From the NCBI RefSeq assembly GCF_024609785.1, contig NZ_JANHJQ010000008.1, positions 145,292 to 209,291 on the forward strand: DNA of 64,000 nt. The letters are read 5' to 3'. Positions 34,401 through 42,760 of this stretch are shown here, in pieces (position 1 is the stretch's first letter; each line of letters starts with the position of its first letter). The notes under the pieces are model-generated. The model saw only the letters and a list, made by a program, of their open reading frames with translations. It ran no database searches and had not been told where the DNA came from. Source of the stretch: Pseudalkalibacillus decolorationis. Its GTDB lineage: Bacteria; Bacillota; Bacilli; Bacillales; Fictibacillaceae. A program made the translations under genes and the position numbers.

Positions 34401-35043
34401 GGTTATGCTCCTTATATTGGTTTGCCATCTCGTAAAATGTTTTCGCAGCGTCCATCGGGTTATCCGCCTTCGTTATGCCAGATCCAATGATAACAACATG
34501 GGGGTTACCTTCCTTGATGATCTTTGTAAAAGAATCAATCGTAATACCGCCAGCAACCGCTACTTTAACCGATTTACCGGGAAAGGATGGAACATGTAAA
34601 CCGCTGTTTCCGTTTTCCCCTCCTCTTTCCTGCTGATCTTTACTTAAATGAGCACATACAATAACATCCTCATATTTACTTAAAACATCGAGCTGCTCTT
34701 TGGACGTGTTAAGCAAATCAATCATAACTTGCTTACCATGTCGATTCGCTACTTCAAGGCATGCCTCGATCGAAACAAGTGGAGCTGCCCCGATAACCGT
34801 TGCGATATCAGCTCCTGCTGAAAAACAGAGCTCAAATTCATAAACAGCATTATCAAACGTTTTTATATCAGCAACGATCTTTTTATCAGGAAAGGTTCTT
34901 TTCAAACTCCGAACACTTTCCATGCCAAACTCTTTAATTAAAGAAGTCCCAACTTCGATCCAATCTATATAAGGTGCCACTTTTCTTGTTATAGATACAG
35001 CCTCTTCAATTGAAAGTCTATCTAGTGCGAGTTGAATGTTCAT
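34393..35043 (-). CDS. hxlA: 3-hexulose-6-phosphate synthase (HPS)
   Basis: A 216-residue OMP-decarboxylase-superfamily barrel. It has LALDRLSIEEA, IDWIEVGTSLIKEFG, the DIKTFDNAVYE metal motif (DxKT/D) and VAVAGGITIDS for the phosphate. HPS condenses formaldehyde with ribulose-5-phosphate. Related family members decarboxylate 3-keto-gulonate-6-phosphate (UlaD), but the adjacent PHI gene favours HPS. Its ATG overlaps the stop of the permease gene by 4 bp. Its place inside a KDG-kinase/KDPG-aldolase operon is unusual. Confidence 0.87.
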   Translation of the reverse strand: MNIQLALDRLSIEEAVSITRKVAPYIDWIEVGTSLIKEFGMESVRSLKRTFPDKKIVADIKTFDNAVYEFELCFSAGADIATVIGAAPLVSIEACLEVANRHGKQVMIDLLNTSKEQLDVLSKYEDVIVCAHLSKDQQERGGENGNSGLHVPSFPGKSVKVAVAGGITIDSFTKIIKEGNPHVVIIGSGITKADNPMDAAKTFYEMANQYKEHNHE

Positions 35044-36326
35044 AGTGTTTGCGTCTCCATTTGTTTAATTGATTCTTCATTTTTTGTTTTTACGAGCAGC
35101 GTAAAGATTACAGATAGTACAAGAGAACCAGCCATAAAGATGTAAGAAGCACTTGGTCCGCCAGTTGCTCCATTCAGGTATCCAACAAAGTAAGCACCCA
35201 CGAACGATCCTAAAGCACCCATACTATTAATTAATGCCATTGCTCCACCTGCAACGTTACGTGGGAGAATTTCTGGAATGATGGCAAAGAACGGCCCATA
35301 TGGCGCATACATCGCTCCACCAGCGATCACTAACAGTACAAATGATAACCAGAAGTTGGATGTTCCAACTACATATGAGCCATAGAATGCGATTGCACCA
35401 ATTAATAAGGATACCCATACAAAGCTTTTTCGGTTTAACGTTTTGTCTGAGTAGTGAGACACTAATAACATACCTACAACGGCAAGAACGTATGGTGCCG
35501 CAGAAAGCCAGCCTGTTGCTACAATATCCATTTTTGACGCATTCGAAATAATTGAAGGAAGCCACATAACAAATCCATAAACCCCAATACTCCAGAAGAA
35601 ATATTGAAAGCAAAGCAGGACAACCTTTTTGGATTTAAAGGCTTCACGATAATTTTTCACAGGTTTCATCCCTACTTGTTCCTTTTTCATTTCATCTTCA
35701 AGGTTTTTCTTCTGTTCATCAGTCAGCCATTTTGCCTCTTTCGGCCGGTCATTAACAAGTGCCCACCAGATGAAAGCCCATAAAATTGCGGGAATCCCTT
35801 CTAGAATAAACATCCAGCGCCAGTCGAGGGCTTTTAATAAATAACCTGAAAGGATAGACATCCAAAGAACAGTTACTGGATTACCTAAAATTAAAAACGT
35901 ATTAGCACGGGAACGTTCTGCTTTTAAAAACCAGCCACTTAAAAAGACAAGCATCGCTGGCATGACAGCGCTTTCCACAACCCCTAAAAAGAATCGAATC
36001 GGATAAAGCCAGGCGACATTTGTAGCAAGACCTGTTGCCGTTGCCAATCCGCCCCATAGAATTAATGACCAGAAAACAAGCTTCTTAGCACTTTTCTTTT
36101 CCGCATAGATTGCACCAGGAATTTGAAAGAAGAAATAACCTAAAAAGAATAAAGATGCCAAGAATGAAGAAACCGTTGCAGTTATGTTTAATTCGTCACC
36201 CATTCCACCTGCCACACCGAACCCGTAGTTGGCACGGTCAAGATAAGCTAGACTATACGTTATAAAGGCGATTGGAATCAATCTTAGCCAACGGCTTCTT
36301 GTCGCTAATCGATCGTTTGTCTTCAT
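35040..36326 (-). CDS. MFS permease, anion:cation symporter (ACS) family
   Basis: A 428-residue permease of the ACS branch of the MFS, which takes up organic anions such as hexuronates, galactonate or glucarate with protons. Diagnostic segments are SLAYLDRANYGFGVAGG, FFFQIPGAIYAEKKSAKK and the loop GVVESAVMPAMLVFLSGWF. The ATG at 36326 overlaps the kdgK stop (ATGA), so it is preferred over the GTG at 36338. Being inside the kdgK operon makes a sugar acid the likely substrate. Confidence 0.87.
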   Translation of the reverse strand: MKTNDRLATRSRWLRLIPIAFITYSLAYLDRANYGFGVAGGMGDELNITATVSSFLASLFFLGYFFFQIPGAIYAEKKSAKKLVFWSLILWGGLATATGLATNVAWLYPIRFFLGVVESAVMPAMLVFLSGWFLKAERSRANTFLILGNPVTVLWMSILSGYLLKALDWRWMFILEGIPAILWAFIWWALVNDRPKEAKWLTDEQKKNLEDEMKKEQVGMKPVKNYREAFKSKKVVLLCFQYFFWSIGVYGFVMWLPSIISNASKMDIVATGWLSAAPYVLAVVGMLLVSHYSDKTLNRKSFVWVSLLIGAIAFYGSYVVGTSNFWLSFVLLVIAGGAMYAPYGPFFAIIPEILPRNVAGGAMALINSMGALGSFVGAYFVGYLNGATGGPSASYIFMAGSLVLSVIFTLLVKTKNEESIKQMETQTL

Positions 36327-37285
36327 CGTCTTAAACACTCCCCTTTACTCATAAAATCACCCAATTTTTCCCGGTTTGGCAGTCCATCACTATCTCCAGG
36401 CGACTGAACCTGAAGGGCACCAATCGCATTTCCTCTCTTGACGGATTCCGGAACGGTTAAACCATCCAGTAATCCACTGATTACACCAACCGCAAATCCA
36501 TCACCAGCACCCACTGTATCGACAACTTCTTTTACATCAAATCCAGGTACATGTTCTGAAATCCCATCGGAAGTTTTTAAGTATGCACCTTTGGTTCCTA
36601 ACTTAATGACAACGAGTTTCACCCCCTTATCAAGATAAAGATCAGCGATATCTTCAGGCATTTTATACCCTGTTAAAATCTCTCCTTCACTAATACCAGG
36701 CAAAACCCAGTCGGCTTTAAATGCTAACTTATTAATTTCGTCTACCATTTCTTCTTCTGACCCCCATAGATTCGGCCGTAAATTAGGATCAAACGAAACG
36801 GTTTTCCTATGTTTTTTCATCGTATCCATCATAAAGTGAGCAAACTCTCTAGTTGCGTTTGATAGTGCTGGTGGAATCCCCGTCATATGCAAATGCTTAG
36901 CATCACCAACTTCCACATTCTTAAAATCCTCAATAGACAACGTGCTCGCTGCTGAATTTTTCCGGAAGTAATGAACACTTGGATCCCCTTCTGTTACTTT
37001 TGACTTTAGTTGAAATCCAGTTGCATGATGGTTATCGATTCCCACTACTGATGTATCGACTTTTTCATGTTGAAGAGCTTCAAGAACATACTGACCAAAA
37101 GGATCGTTTCCAACTTTACTGAGCCAGCTCACTTTGTAATTTAACCTTGCTAGTCCAATTGCTACATTGGTCTCAGCACCAGCAAGACTTCGTGTAAAAT
37201 GTGAGATCTTATGCAATTCGCCTATTTCATCCGCGATAAACATTGCCATCGCCTCTCCAAAGGTTAAGACATCTATATTTTTCAT
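36323..37285 (-). CDS. kdgK: 2-dehydro-3-deoxygluconate kinase (PfkB family)
   Basis: A PfkB-family sugar kinase, 320 residues. It has the substrate GAETNVAIGLARL region, a central FDPNLRPNLW and the C-terminal catalytic signature DTVGAGDGFAVGVISG. The FDPNLRP motif and operon partners fit KDG kinase, which phosphorylates 2-keto-3-deoxygluconate to KDPG. GGGAG lies 7 nt before the ATG at 37285. A 268-bp repeat (37310-37577) sits between this gene and the upstream isomerase gene. Confidence 0.88.
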   Translation of the reverse strand: MKNIDVLTFGEAMAMFIADEIGELHKISHFTRSLAGAETNVAIGLARLNYKVSWLSKVGNDPFGQYVLEALQHEKVDTSVVGIDNHHATGFQLKSKVTEGDPSVHYFRKNSAASTLSIEDFKNVEVGDAKHLHMTGIPPALSNATREFAHFMMDTMKKHRKTVSFDPNLRPNLWGSEEEMVDEINKLAFKADWVLPGISEGEILTGYKMPEDIADLYLDKGVKLVVIKLGTKGAYLKTSDGISEHVPGFDVKEVVDTVGAGDGFAVGVISGLLDGLTVPESVKRGNAIGALQVQSPGDSDGLPNREKLGDFMSKGECLRR

Positions 37286-37309
37286 AAACATACTCCCTCT
37301 CTAATACGT

Positions 37310-37577
37310 GTTCAAAAAGGAGGATAAAAAGAGCCGAGAAGTTCGAGGCGCGAAAAGTCTTGAGGACCGGAACGACGAGCGGTACTTGCATAAACACTAC
37401 GAGTTGTACCGAGGAAGCTTACATTCAAGAATACGCTTGTAGACGCAGGTACATATGGAACTTCGACTAACTACTTCACGTCCTGTGAAAACGTCGAAGT
37501 CAGCACGTCCGTGTGCAAGTCCGAAGAGAACGAGCAACGAAGAAATTCGACAGCTATTTTTACCGGACTTTTTGAAC
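37310..37577. repeat. 268-bp MITE-like repeat with perfect inverted ends (family C)
   Basis: Ends GTTCAAAAAG and CTTTTTGAAC form perfect 10-bp inverted repeats. The interior is GC-richer than its surroundings and has several inverted pairs, such as ACTTCGAC...GTCGAAGT. It has no coding potential. It sits 8 bp after the stop of the isomerase gene and 24 bp before the kdgK start. Confidence 0.8.
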
Positions 37578-37584
37578 TACCCCT

Positions 37585-38340
37585 CTATACATTTGCTAAA
37601 AGTGACACATACCTACTTACCTCTTGATCTTGTAAAGGAAATTCAATTGCACGCAAAATATCGTTAGGAAAAGATTGTATAAGTTTCCGCCATCCAGAAG
37701 AATCCTGTTCAGGCAAAGATAAAGTAACTAGCTTGTTATCATGATGTTCCACATGTTTAAAATGTAAATAGACGACATACTCGGATAGCGCTTTTGTTGC
37801 CAACCATACATCTTCTCCGGTATACATCCAATTACCAACATCAAAGGTCATTTTTACCGGTACTTCCCTTTTCATTGTTTCCTTGAAGAAATGTTGAATT
37901 CTTTTAAGGTTTCCGCCATGCTCAGTCTGATCATTTTCTATTGTCACTACTAATTGATGCTTCTCAATTTGCAGAGTGGTAAGCAATTCTTTTAAATGAT
38001 CAGTGCTAGATGATTGAGGATCATAGTGACCTAACGAAAATTTCACTATGGTAGCACCGAGTTTAACCGCCTCCGAGACAATCAATTTAATCGCCTCTTC
38101 GTTAATATTTCCTAATTGATCGTATAATTCAACAGGTGCAGAATAGATCGAAAATAAGTTTAATTCTTCTATTTCTTCCCGAAGCGTTTTTAATGAAAAA
38201 CGTTCATCTGCAAACAGTTCTTTTCTTATTTCAGCTCCTTTTGCACCTGATTGAGCAATGAGCGGCAGGAAATGCCCCTGACCTTTTTTCATGACTTCTT
38301 TTGTGTCAAAGGAATTTAAAGTGACAATGATGTTTTCCAT
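37585..38340 (-). CDS. sugar phosphate isomerase/epimerase (TIM barrel)
   Basis: A 251-residue protein of the AP-endonuclease-2/xylose-isomerase-like TIM barrel family. Metal-binding candidates are in VTIENDQTEHGG (Glu), TFDVGNWMYTG (Asp), YLHFKHVEHHD (His) and AIEFPL (Glu). Such enzymes isomerise or epimerise keto sugars or their acids. It is the first gene of the operon, directly downstream of two LacI-type operators. Its product may convert the incoming sugar to one the KDG pathway can use. Confidence 0.82.
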   Translation of the reverse strand: MENIIVTLNSFDTKEVMKKGQGHFLPLIAQSGAKGAEIRKELFADERFSLKTLREEIEELNLFSIYSAPVELYDQLGNINEEAIKLIVSEAVKLGATIVKFSLGHYDPQSSSTDHLKELLTTLQIEKHQLVVTIENDQTEHGGNLKRIQHFFKETMKREVPVKMTFDVGNWMYTGEDVWLATKALSEYVVYLHFKHVEHHDNKLVTLSLPEQDSSGWRKLIQSFPNDILRAIEFPLQDQEVSRYVSLLANV

Positions 38341-38363
38341 GGTGTACTCCTTTTTAAATTTTA

Positions 38364-38377
38364 CGGAACCGGTTCCA
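38364..38377. promoter_or_regulatory. LacI operator 1 (sugar-acid operon)
   Basis: The palindrome GGAACCGGTTCC lies 24 bp upstream of the isomerase gene start. Confidence 0.85.
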
Positions 38378-38490
38378 TTTTGAACTACACGTTAAGAATG
38401 GTATAAGACAAGGACTTTTAGGTCATCCCTTTTAAGGGGGACTAAGACTTATCCTTCTTTAAAATTTTCTAGGATTGTAATCCGTGATTT

Positions 38491-38504
38491 TGGAACCGGT
38501 TCCA
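38491..38504. promoter_or_regulatory. LacI operator 2
   Basis: TGGAACCGGTTCCA, between the regulator gene and the operon, 126 bp from operator 1. The spacing would allow looping. Confidence 0.85.
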
Positions 38505-38545
38505 TTTTATATTTTTAAAGAAGACCTTCAATTTTGAAGACCTCT

Positions 38546-39574
38546 TTAATTATTCGTTGTTGAGCCCCTAATAATAAGTCTGGCGGAAAAAGATGTATAC
38601 TGCGAAAAGGTTTTATTCCCTTTTATCTTTTGTAAAATGGACTCCATTGCGGCTGTCCCAATTTCATACGTCGGCTGTTCGATCGTGGTTATTCCAGATC
38701 CTACAGCGAGAGCCCATTCGGGATTGTCAAAACCCAGTAAAGCCAGATCCTTAGGAATCGATAGGTTTAACTGTTGTAACGCAATGACAAGTTGTAATAG
38801 AACGACACCATTAACAGCAAATATCGCCTTCGTTTGACCCTTGGATTCTTCTAGAAAAAATAATAATTTATCCATTAAAGAGCCTTCGCTACTTAAATCA
38901 ACTTCATATATGTCTTGACAACTAGGATGACCATTTGCTCTTAGCACCTGTTCAAAGGCTGCAGCTCTTTCTTTTCTTGTACTCACTCCTGCCAAGGGCT
39001 CTGTAAAAAAGGCAATCCGGTCAAAATTTTGTTCGATTAAATGGTGCATTGCATCCGTAACTGCTCGATGGTTTTCGACTCCGATTGTGTCATATTCTAA
39101 ACTAGGAACTTTTCTATCCACTAGGACAACAGGGATATCATCATGAGCAAGGTCCTTTAGAGCTTCATTATTCCTACCAGTTGTATTGATAATTAATCCA
39201 TCAATTCGATGGGCTTGAAGCATAGAAATGTAATCGTTTTCCTTTTCCGGATCATTATCTGTATTGCAGACCAGCAAGTTATATCCGTTTTGATTACAGA
39301 TATCCTCAGCTCCCCGCATGATAGCTGTGGTATATGGATTACTGATATCAGCTACGACCATGCCAATTAAATTGCTTGTATTTCTTTTGAGCCCGCGCGC
39401 CATAATATTAGGTCTGTAATTTAATGAAGCAATCGTGTCCTCAATCCGCTTTCTTGTTTTGGGTGCAATTTCCTTATAATTGCCTCCTAAATACCTTGAA
39501 ACCGTCGTTTTTGAAACACCTGCTTTTAGAGCTACATCTTTTATCGTCACTCGAGGTAATTGTGGTTTTTCCAT
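38546..39574 (-). CDS. LacI family repressor of the sugar-acid operon
   Basis: A 342-residue LacI-family regulator. The N-terminal helix-turn-helix is VTIKDVALKAGVSKTTVSRY, with the hinge helix at RPNIMARGLKRNTSN. The rest is a periplasmic-binding effector domain. The context (KDG kinase, KDPG aldolase, permease) makes it a KdgR-like repressor. Three copies of GGAACCGGTTCC lie around it: one upstream of its own start (39611-39626) and two before the operon. This indicates autorepression and control of the operon. Confidence 0.92.
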   Translation of the reverse strand: MEKPQLPRVTIKDVALKAGVSKTTVSRYLGGNYKEIAPKTRKRIEDTIASLNYRPNIMARGLKRNTSNLIGMVVADISNPYTTAIMRGAEDICNQNGYNLLVCNTDNDPEKENDYISMLQAHRIDGLIINTTGRNNEALKDLAHDDIPVVLVDRKVPSLEYDTIGVENHRAVTDAMHHLIEQNFDRIAFFTEPLAGVSTRKERAAAFEQVLRANGHPSCQDIYEVDLSSEGSLMDKLLFFLEESKGQTKAIFAVNGVVLLQLVIALQQLNLSIPKDLALLGFDNPEWALAVGSGITTIEQPTYEIGTAAMESILQKIKGNKTFSQYTSFSARLIIRGSTTNN

Positions 39575-39610
39575 GTCATTTTACCATCCTACTTTATTCA
39601 AAACCGACCA

Positions 39611-39626
39611 ATGGAACCGGTTCCAT
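39611..39626. promoter_or_regulatory. LacI operator 3 (autoregulation)
   Basis: ATGGAACCGGTTCCAT, a 16-bp perfect palindrome, 37 bp upstream of the repressor gene start. Confidence 0.88.
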
Positions 39627-39695
39627 TTGCATCATTATAACAGGGTTCTGATCGTTTTTCAAACATAATATTAGATAATCATGTCTGCTAGATTT

Positions 39696-39906
39696 AAGAA
39701 AAGCGTAAGCGCCCTGCTTAGCCACGAAGGTCACTGGAAGACCGACGAGGAGGCTCGGCCCAAACAAGTTCGGCCCTGCGTGGGAATATACATGGAGTAC
39801 TTCAGTGTGTTGCCGCCGCAGAAGGCCTGAAGTGATCCAAGTGGTTGGGCGCTGAAGCTGGACATTACATCCATGCCGCAAACTTTTATACTTTTTAAAC
39901 GTGTAA
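39696..39906. repeat. MITE-like repeat, family B copy 1 (long form)
   Basis: Starts AAGAAAAGCGTAAGCGCCCT and ends CTTTTTAAACGTG. It carries about 50 bp (around 39756-39808) that the copies at 54265 and 63154 lack. Confidence 0.8.
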
Positions 39907-39995
39907 AAACAGACTTACATACCCGTCTAGACATATTCACACTCACTCCGTTATAAACTTCTTATTAGGAACTAGAAATTTTAAGGAGTGAAGAT

Positions 39996-40937
39996 ATGAA
40001 TGTCCTCTTGTTCACCGATTCCGGTATTGATGACACATTCGCTCTTATCTATGCACTACGACACCCTCAAATCAATTTGATTGGGGTGGTAGCAGGCTAC
40101 GGTAATGTCCAGCGTGACCGTACAATTCGAAATACACAATACGTATTATCATTATTGGGACAAGAGAATATTCCAATTATCAGTGGGGCAAGTCGGCCGA
40201 TTTTAGGTGACGAACCCGTCTATTATCCTTATGTTCATGGGGTTGAAGGGTTTGGTACGATTATTCCCCAACAACAGCCTAAAGACTTGTATAATTTCAG
40301 TAATGTAATTACGCTTCTTACGCAGTCCAGTACTCCTGTAACGATCGTAAACATTGGAAGATTAACCTCATTATCTGTAGCTTTTCTTTTACACCCTGAA
40401 ATTTTGAGTCTGGTCCAGAACATTTACATCATGGGAGGAGCCTTTTTAGTACCAGGCAATGTGACGCCCTATGCGGAAGCGAATTTTTTTGCAGATCCTA
40501 CATCTGCAAGTATTGTTTTTAACCACTCCAGCCCTTTATCTGTTCGGCTTTTCCCTTTAAATGTTACCCATAAAGCAATCTTTACACCTGACATCGTACA
40601 AACGATTACCCAAAAAATGGAGGAATCGGTTGGTCAATTTTTAGTAAGCACTTTTCAATACTATTACACCTTTTATCAAAGGCAGCGCCCCAACCTTTAT
40701 GGAGCACCTTTGCATGATTTGGTCGCGATGAATGCGGTAGTTAATCCTCACCTTTTTTCGTCTATTCAACGAAATGTCCAAATTATTGATACTTCACCAC
40801 TTGGAAAAGGAATTTCGATTGCAGATTTTAGAGATCGCCCAATTATAGATCCCAGTAAAAATGACTTTTCTTTTATTGCTTTAGATATGGATTATCAACG
40901 TTTCATCCAGGATGTCTATTTAACCTTCAGCTCATAG
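39996..40937 (+). CDS. nucleoside hydrolase (inosine-uridine type)
   Basis: A 313-residue nucleoside hydrolase, which splits the N-glycosidic bond of ribonucleosides. The calcium site at the N-terminus is FTDSGIDDTFALIYALRHP. The usual DxDPGxDD is altered: the first Asp is Phe and the Pro is Ser, while the last three Asp are kept. Also present are GNVQRDRTIRNTQYVL, IYIMGGAF, AEANFFADPTSAS and LHDLVAMNAV (the distal Asp). AAGGAG lies 7 nt before the ATG. The altered first Asp could change activity. Confidence 0.85.
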   Translation: MNVLLFTDSGIDDTFALIYALRHPQINLIGVVAGYGNVQRDRTIRNTQYVLSLLGQENIPIISGASRPILGDEPVYYPYVHGVEGFGTIIPQQQPKDLYNFSNVITLLTQSSTPVTIVNIGRLTSLSVAFLLHPEILSLVQNIYIMGGAFLVPGNVTPYAEANFFADPTSASIVFNHSSPLSVRLFPLNVTHKAIFTPDIVQTITQKMEESVGQFLVSTFQYYYTFYQRQRPNLYGAPLHDLVAMNAVVNPHLFSSIQRNVQIIDTSPLGKGISIADFRDRPIIDPSKNDFSFIALDMDYQRFIQDVYLTFSS

Positions 40938-40965
40938 TTGATGGCTAATTGTTAAAGGATTTTTC

Positions 40966-41970
40966 CTATTCAAAAGTATCGGCAACCAAATTGCTAAACT
41001 CTTTTAAATAATAAAGGTAGTTATCGTTTCCGTAGTTATAACGCTTATTATACATCTTTGCTACTACTATATTGTGTTCAGGAATAACCAATAAAGTAGG
41101 ACCTGTGACTCCTAGAATTTGATAAGAACCCTTTGGTACTCGATTCCCCAATTCGCTTTTATCTCTTGGGATATCTTGTACAAACCAGAAAAGTCCATTA
41201 CGCGGTAACTGTTGATCAATCAATGGTGGACTATGTACTTGTGTTGCCAATTCAATGACTTCTCTGGGGACCACCTGTTTTCCATTTATATAACCTTTAT
41301 TTAAATGTAGATTGCCCCAATAACCGAACTCTTTTGTCGTAACATAAAGATTGGATTCCATACCATTATTAGTTGAACCTAATTTATATTCTCCTTCTTT
41401 GTTAGGGTTGACAATGACCTTTACTAGATTTTCATGTTCGACTGTTTCCCATGCTGTTCTGGTGAAATTTAACGGGGCAAAGACTCTTTCTTTTAATAAT
41501 TGTGGGAAACTCTTATTGTAAAGTTTCTCAACGAGCTGTGTCATCATTTTAACGTTGATTCCTCTATAAGCCCAACCTTCGCCGGGTTCGAATTCTCTAT
41601 ATACCATTCCATTTTCATCTTCGTCAAGCCCATGCGAATGAGTAACTAAATGTCTTATGGTGGTTTGAGCTAGTAATTCATCATCATAATCATGAAAATA
41701 TTGTGTAGCTAGGTCATCTAAGCTACCAATCTTGCCTTCGTATAGGGCATAGGCAATGGCTAGTCCTAAATAACTCTTTCTCGAGGAAGCCACATTAAAC
41801 CGCGAATTGGCTGTGATTGGAATAGCTCCTTCAGTATTTGAATGTTGTCCACTATAATGTTCTAATACTACCTTATTATCCTTTAAAATCAGTAATGCTG
41901 CTGCAGAGCTATGATTTCGAACCTTTATATCTTCTATCCATTTAATCAATTTTTCGTATTTAGATTCCAT
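40966..41970 (-). CDS. serine hydrolase of the beta-lactamase/esterase family
   Basis: A 334-residue serine hydrolase of the class C beta-lactamase-like family (esterases, D-aminopeptidases). The SxxK motif is [12 protein letters not shown], the second motif (YxN position) is WAYRGINV, and motif three is near [20 protein letters not shown]. There is no signal peptide, so it is cytosolic and unlikely to be a resistance enzyme. AAGGAG lies 7 nt before the ATG. Confidence 0.85.
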   Translation of the reverse strand: MESKYEKLIKWIEDIKVRNHSSAAALLILKDNKVVLEHYSGQHSNTEGAIPITANSRFNVASSRKSYLGLAIAYALYEGKIGSLDDLATQYFHDYDDELLAQTTIRHLVTHSHGLDEDENGMVYREFEPGEGWAYRGINVKMMTQLVEKLYNKSFPQLLKERVFAPLNFTRTAWETVEHENLVKVIVNPNKEGEYKLGSTNNGMESNLYVTTKEFGYWGNLHLNKGYINGKQVVPREVIELATQVHSPPLIDQQLPRNGLFWFVQDIPRDKSELGNRVPKGSYQILGVTGPTLLVIPEHNIVVAKMYNKRYNYGNDNYLYYLKEFSNLVADTFE

Positions 41971-41985
41971 TTGATATCTCCTTAC

Positions 41986-42158
41986 TGCTCAAAAGTACGT
42001 TTTATGGTTCGCTAACTACTCGCTACTCTGATATTGTACAACATGTCGTTAACCATGGGACATATCATCGTGGGAATATATCGGCAATGCTACATCAATT
42101 TGGTCATACAGGCATTCAGACAGATTACGTTTTATATTTATACACCCTGAATCAATAG
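41986..42158 (+). pseudogene. DinB family protein, C-terminal fragment
   Basis: An in-frame stretch with no start codon reads [20 protein letters not shown] and [20 protein letters not shown], ending [12 protein letters not shown] at the TAG (42156-42158). The [12 protein letters not shown] segment is the metal-binding His motif of the C-terminal third of DinB/YfiT-type four-helix proteins. The remaining two thirds are missing: the neighbouring sequence is the 5' end of the serine hydrolase gene. A hairpin terminator follows. It is a remnant of a deletion. Confidence 0.75.
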
Positions 42159-42191
42159 TTAGTGAACTCTAGCTAACTTTAACCTTACTTT

Positions 42192-42225
42192 AAAGGCAGT
42201 CTCAATCGATTATGAGACTGCCTTT
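42192..42225. terminator. terminator between the DinB remnant and the M1 peptidase remnant
   Basis: A 13-bp stem, AAAGGCAGTCTCA / TGAGACTGCCTTT, with T-rich sequence on both outer sides. The M1 peptidase stop codon lies in its loop. Confidence 0.85.
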
Positions 42226-42464
42226 TTCTTTGTTGATTTCTTTAATAACTCCTGATCTGAAAGAAACACACGGTGATCTTCAAAAAACGGCAGTAAATCA
42301 CGATTTGTCGATTTTTCCATCGAAGAAATAAATTCTCTAGTTGTTGATACACCGAATTTTTGCTGTTTAAAGTAACGTTTCATAGCTTCGTAAAACGCTT
42401 CGTCTCCAAGGTGCTGACGTAAATCATTTTACGTACTTGCTCCATAACCATAGATCATGAATAC

Positions 42465-42760
42465 TCCCGCCACTTACTCTGCCATAGGGCTTCCTTGAAG
42501 TGGGGGTTTCTAACGTATCGACCTAAAGGTAAAGGGACTCTTAACGTTAGTGGAGCTGACACATTGGCGACCTGATTACGCCCAGCCCCTCTATGCCATT
42601 GGTCTTGCCTTTGGCACTTCTTTTTTAGAAGACAGTGGGTTGCCACACATTCACCAACCGGAGGGAAGCGGCTCGCTCTCTGAAAAATTGGAGAATCGCC
42701 TTTTTTAAAATATTGGCTGCTCCGTTGAGGTCTGCATTCACGTGTACACCCGTAGATGCT
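42465..42760 (-). ncRNA. predicted omega-RNA (reRNA) of the TnpB element
   Basis: TnpB nucleases use an RNA made from the 3' end of tnpB through the right end of the element, with the guide copied from flanking DNA. Here the scaffold would cover the 3' part of tnpB and the hairpin-rich right end, and the guide would begin in the M1 peptidase sequence at about 42465. This is predicted from position and hairpins only. Confidence 0.45.
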
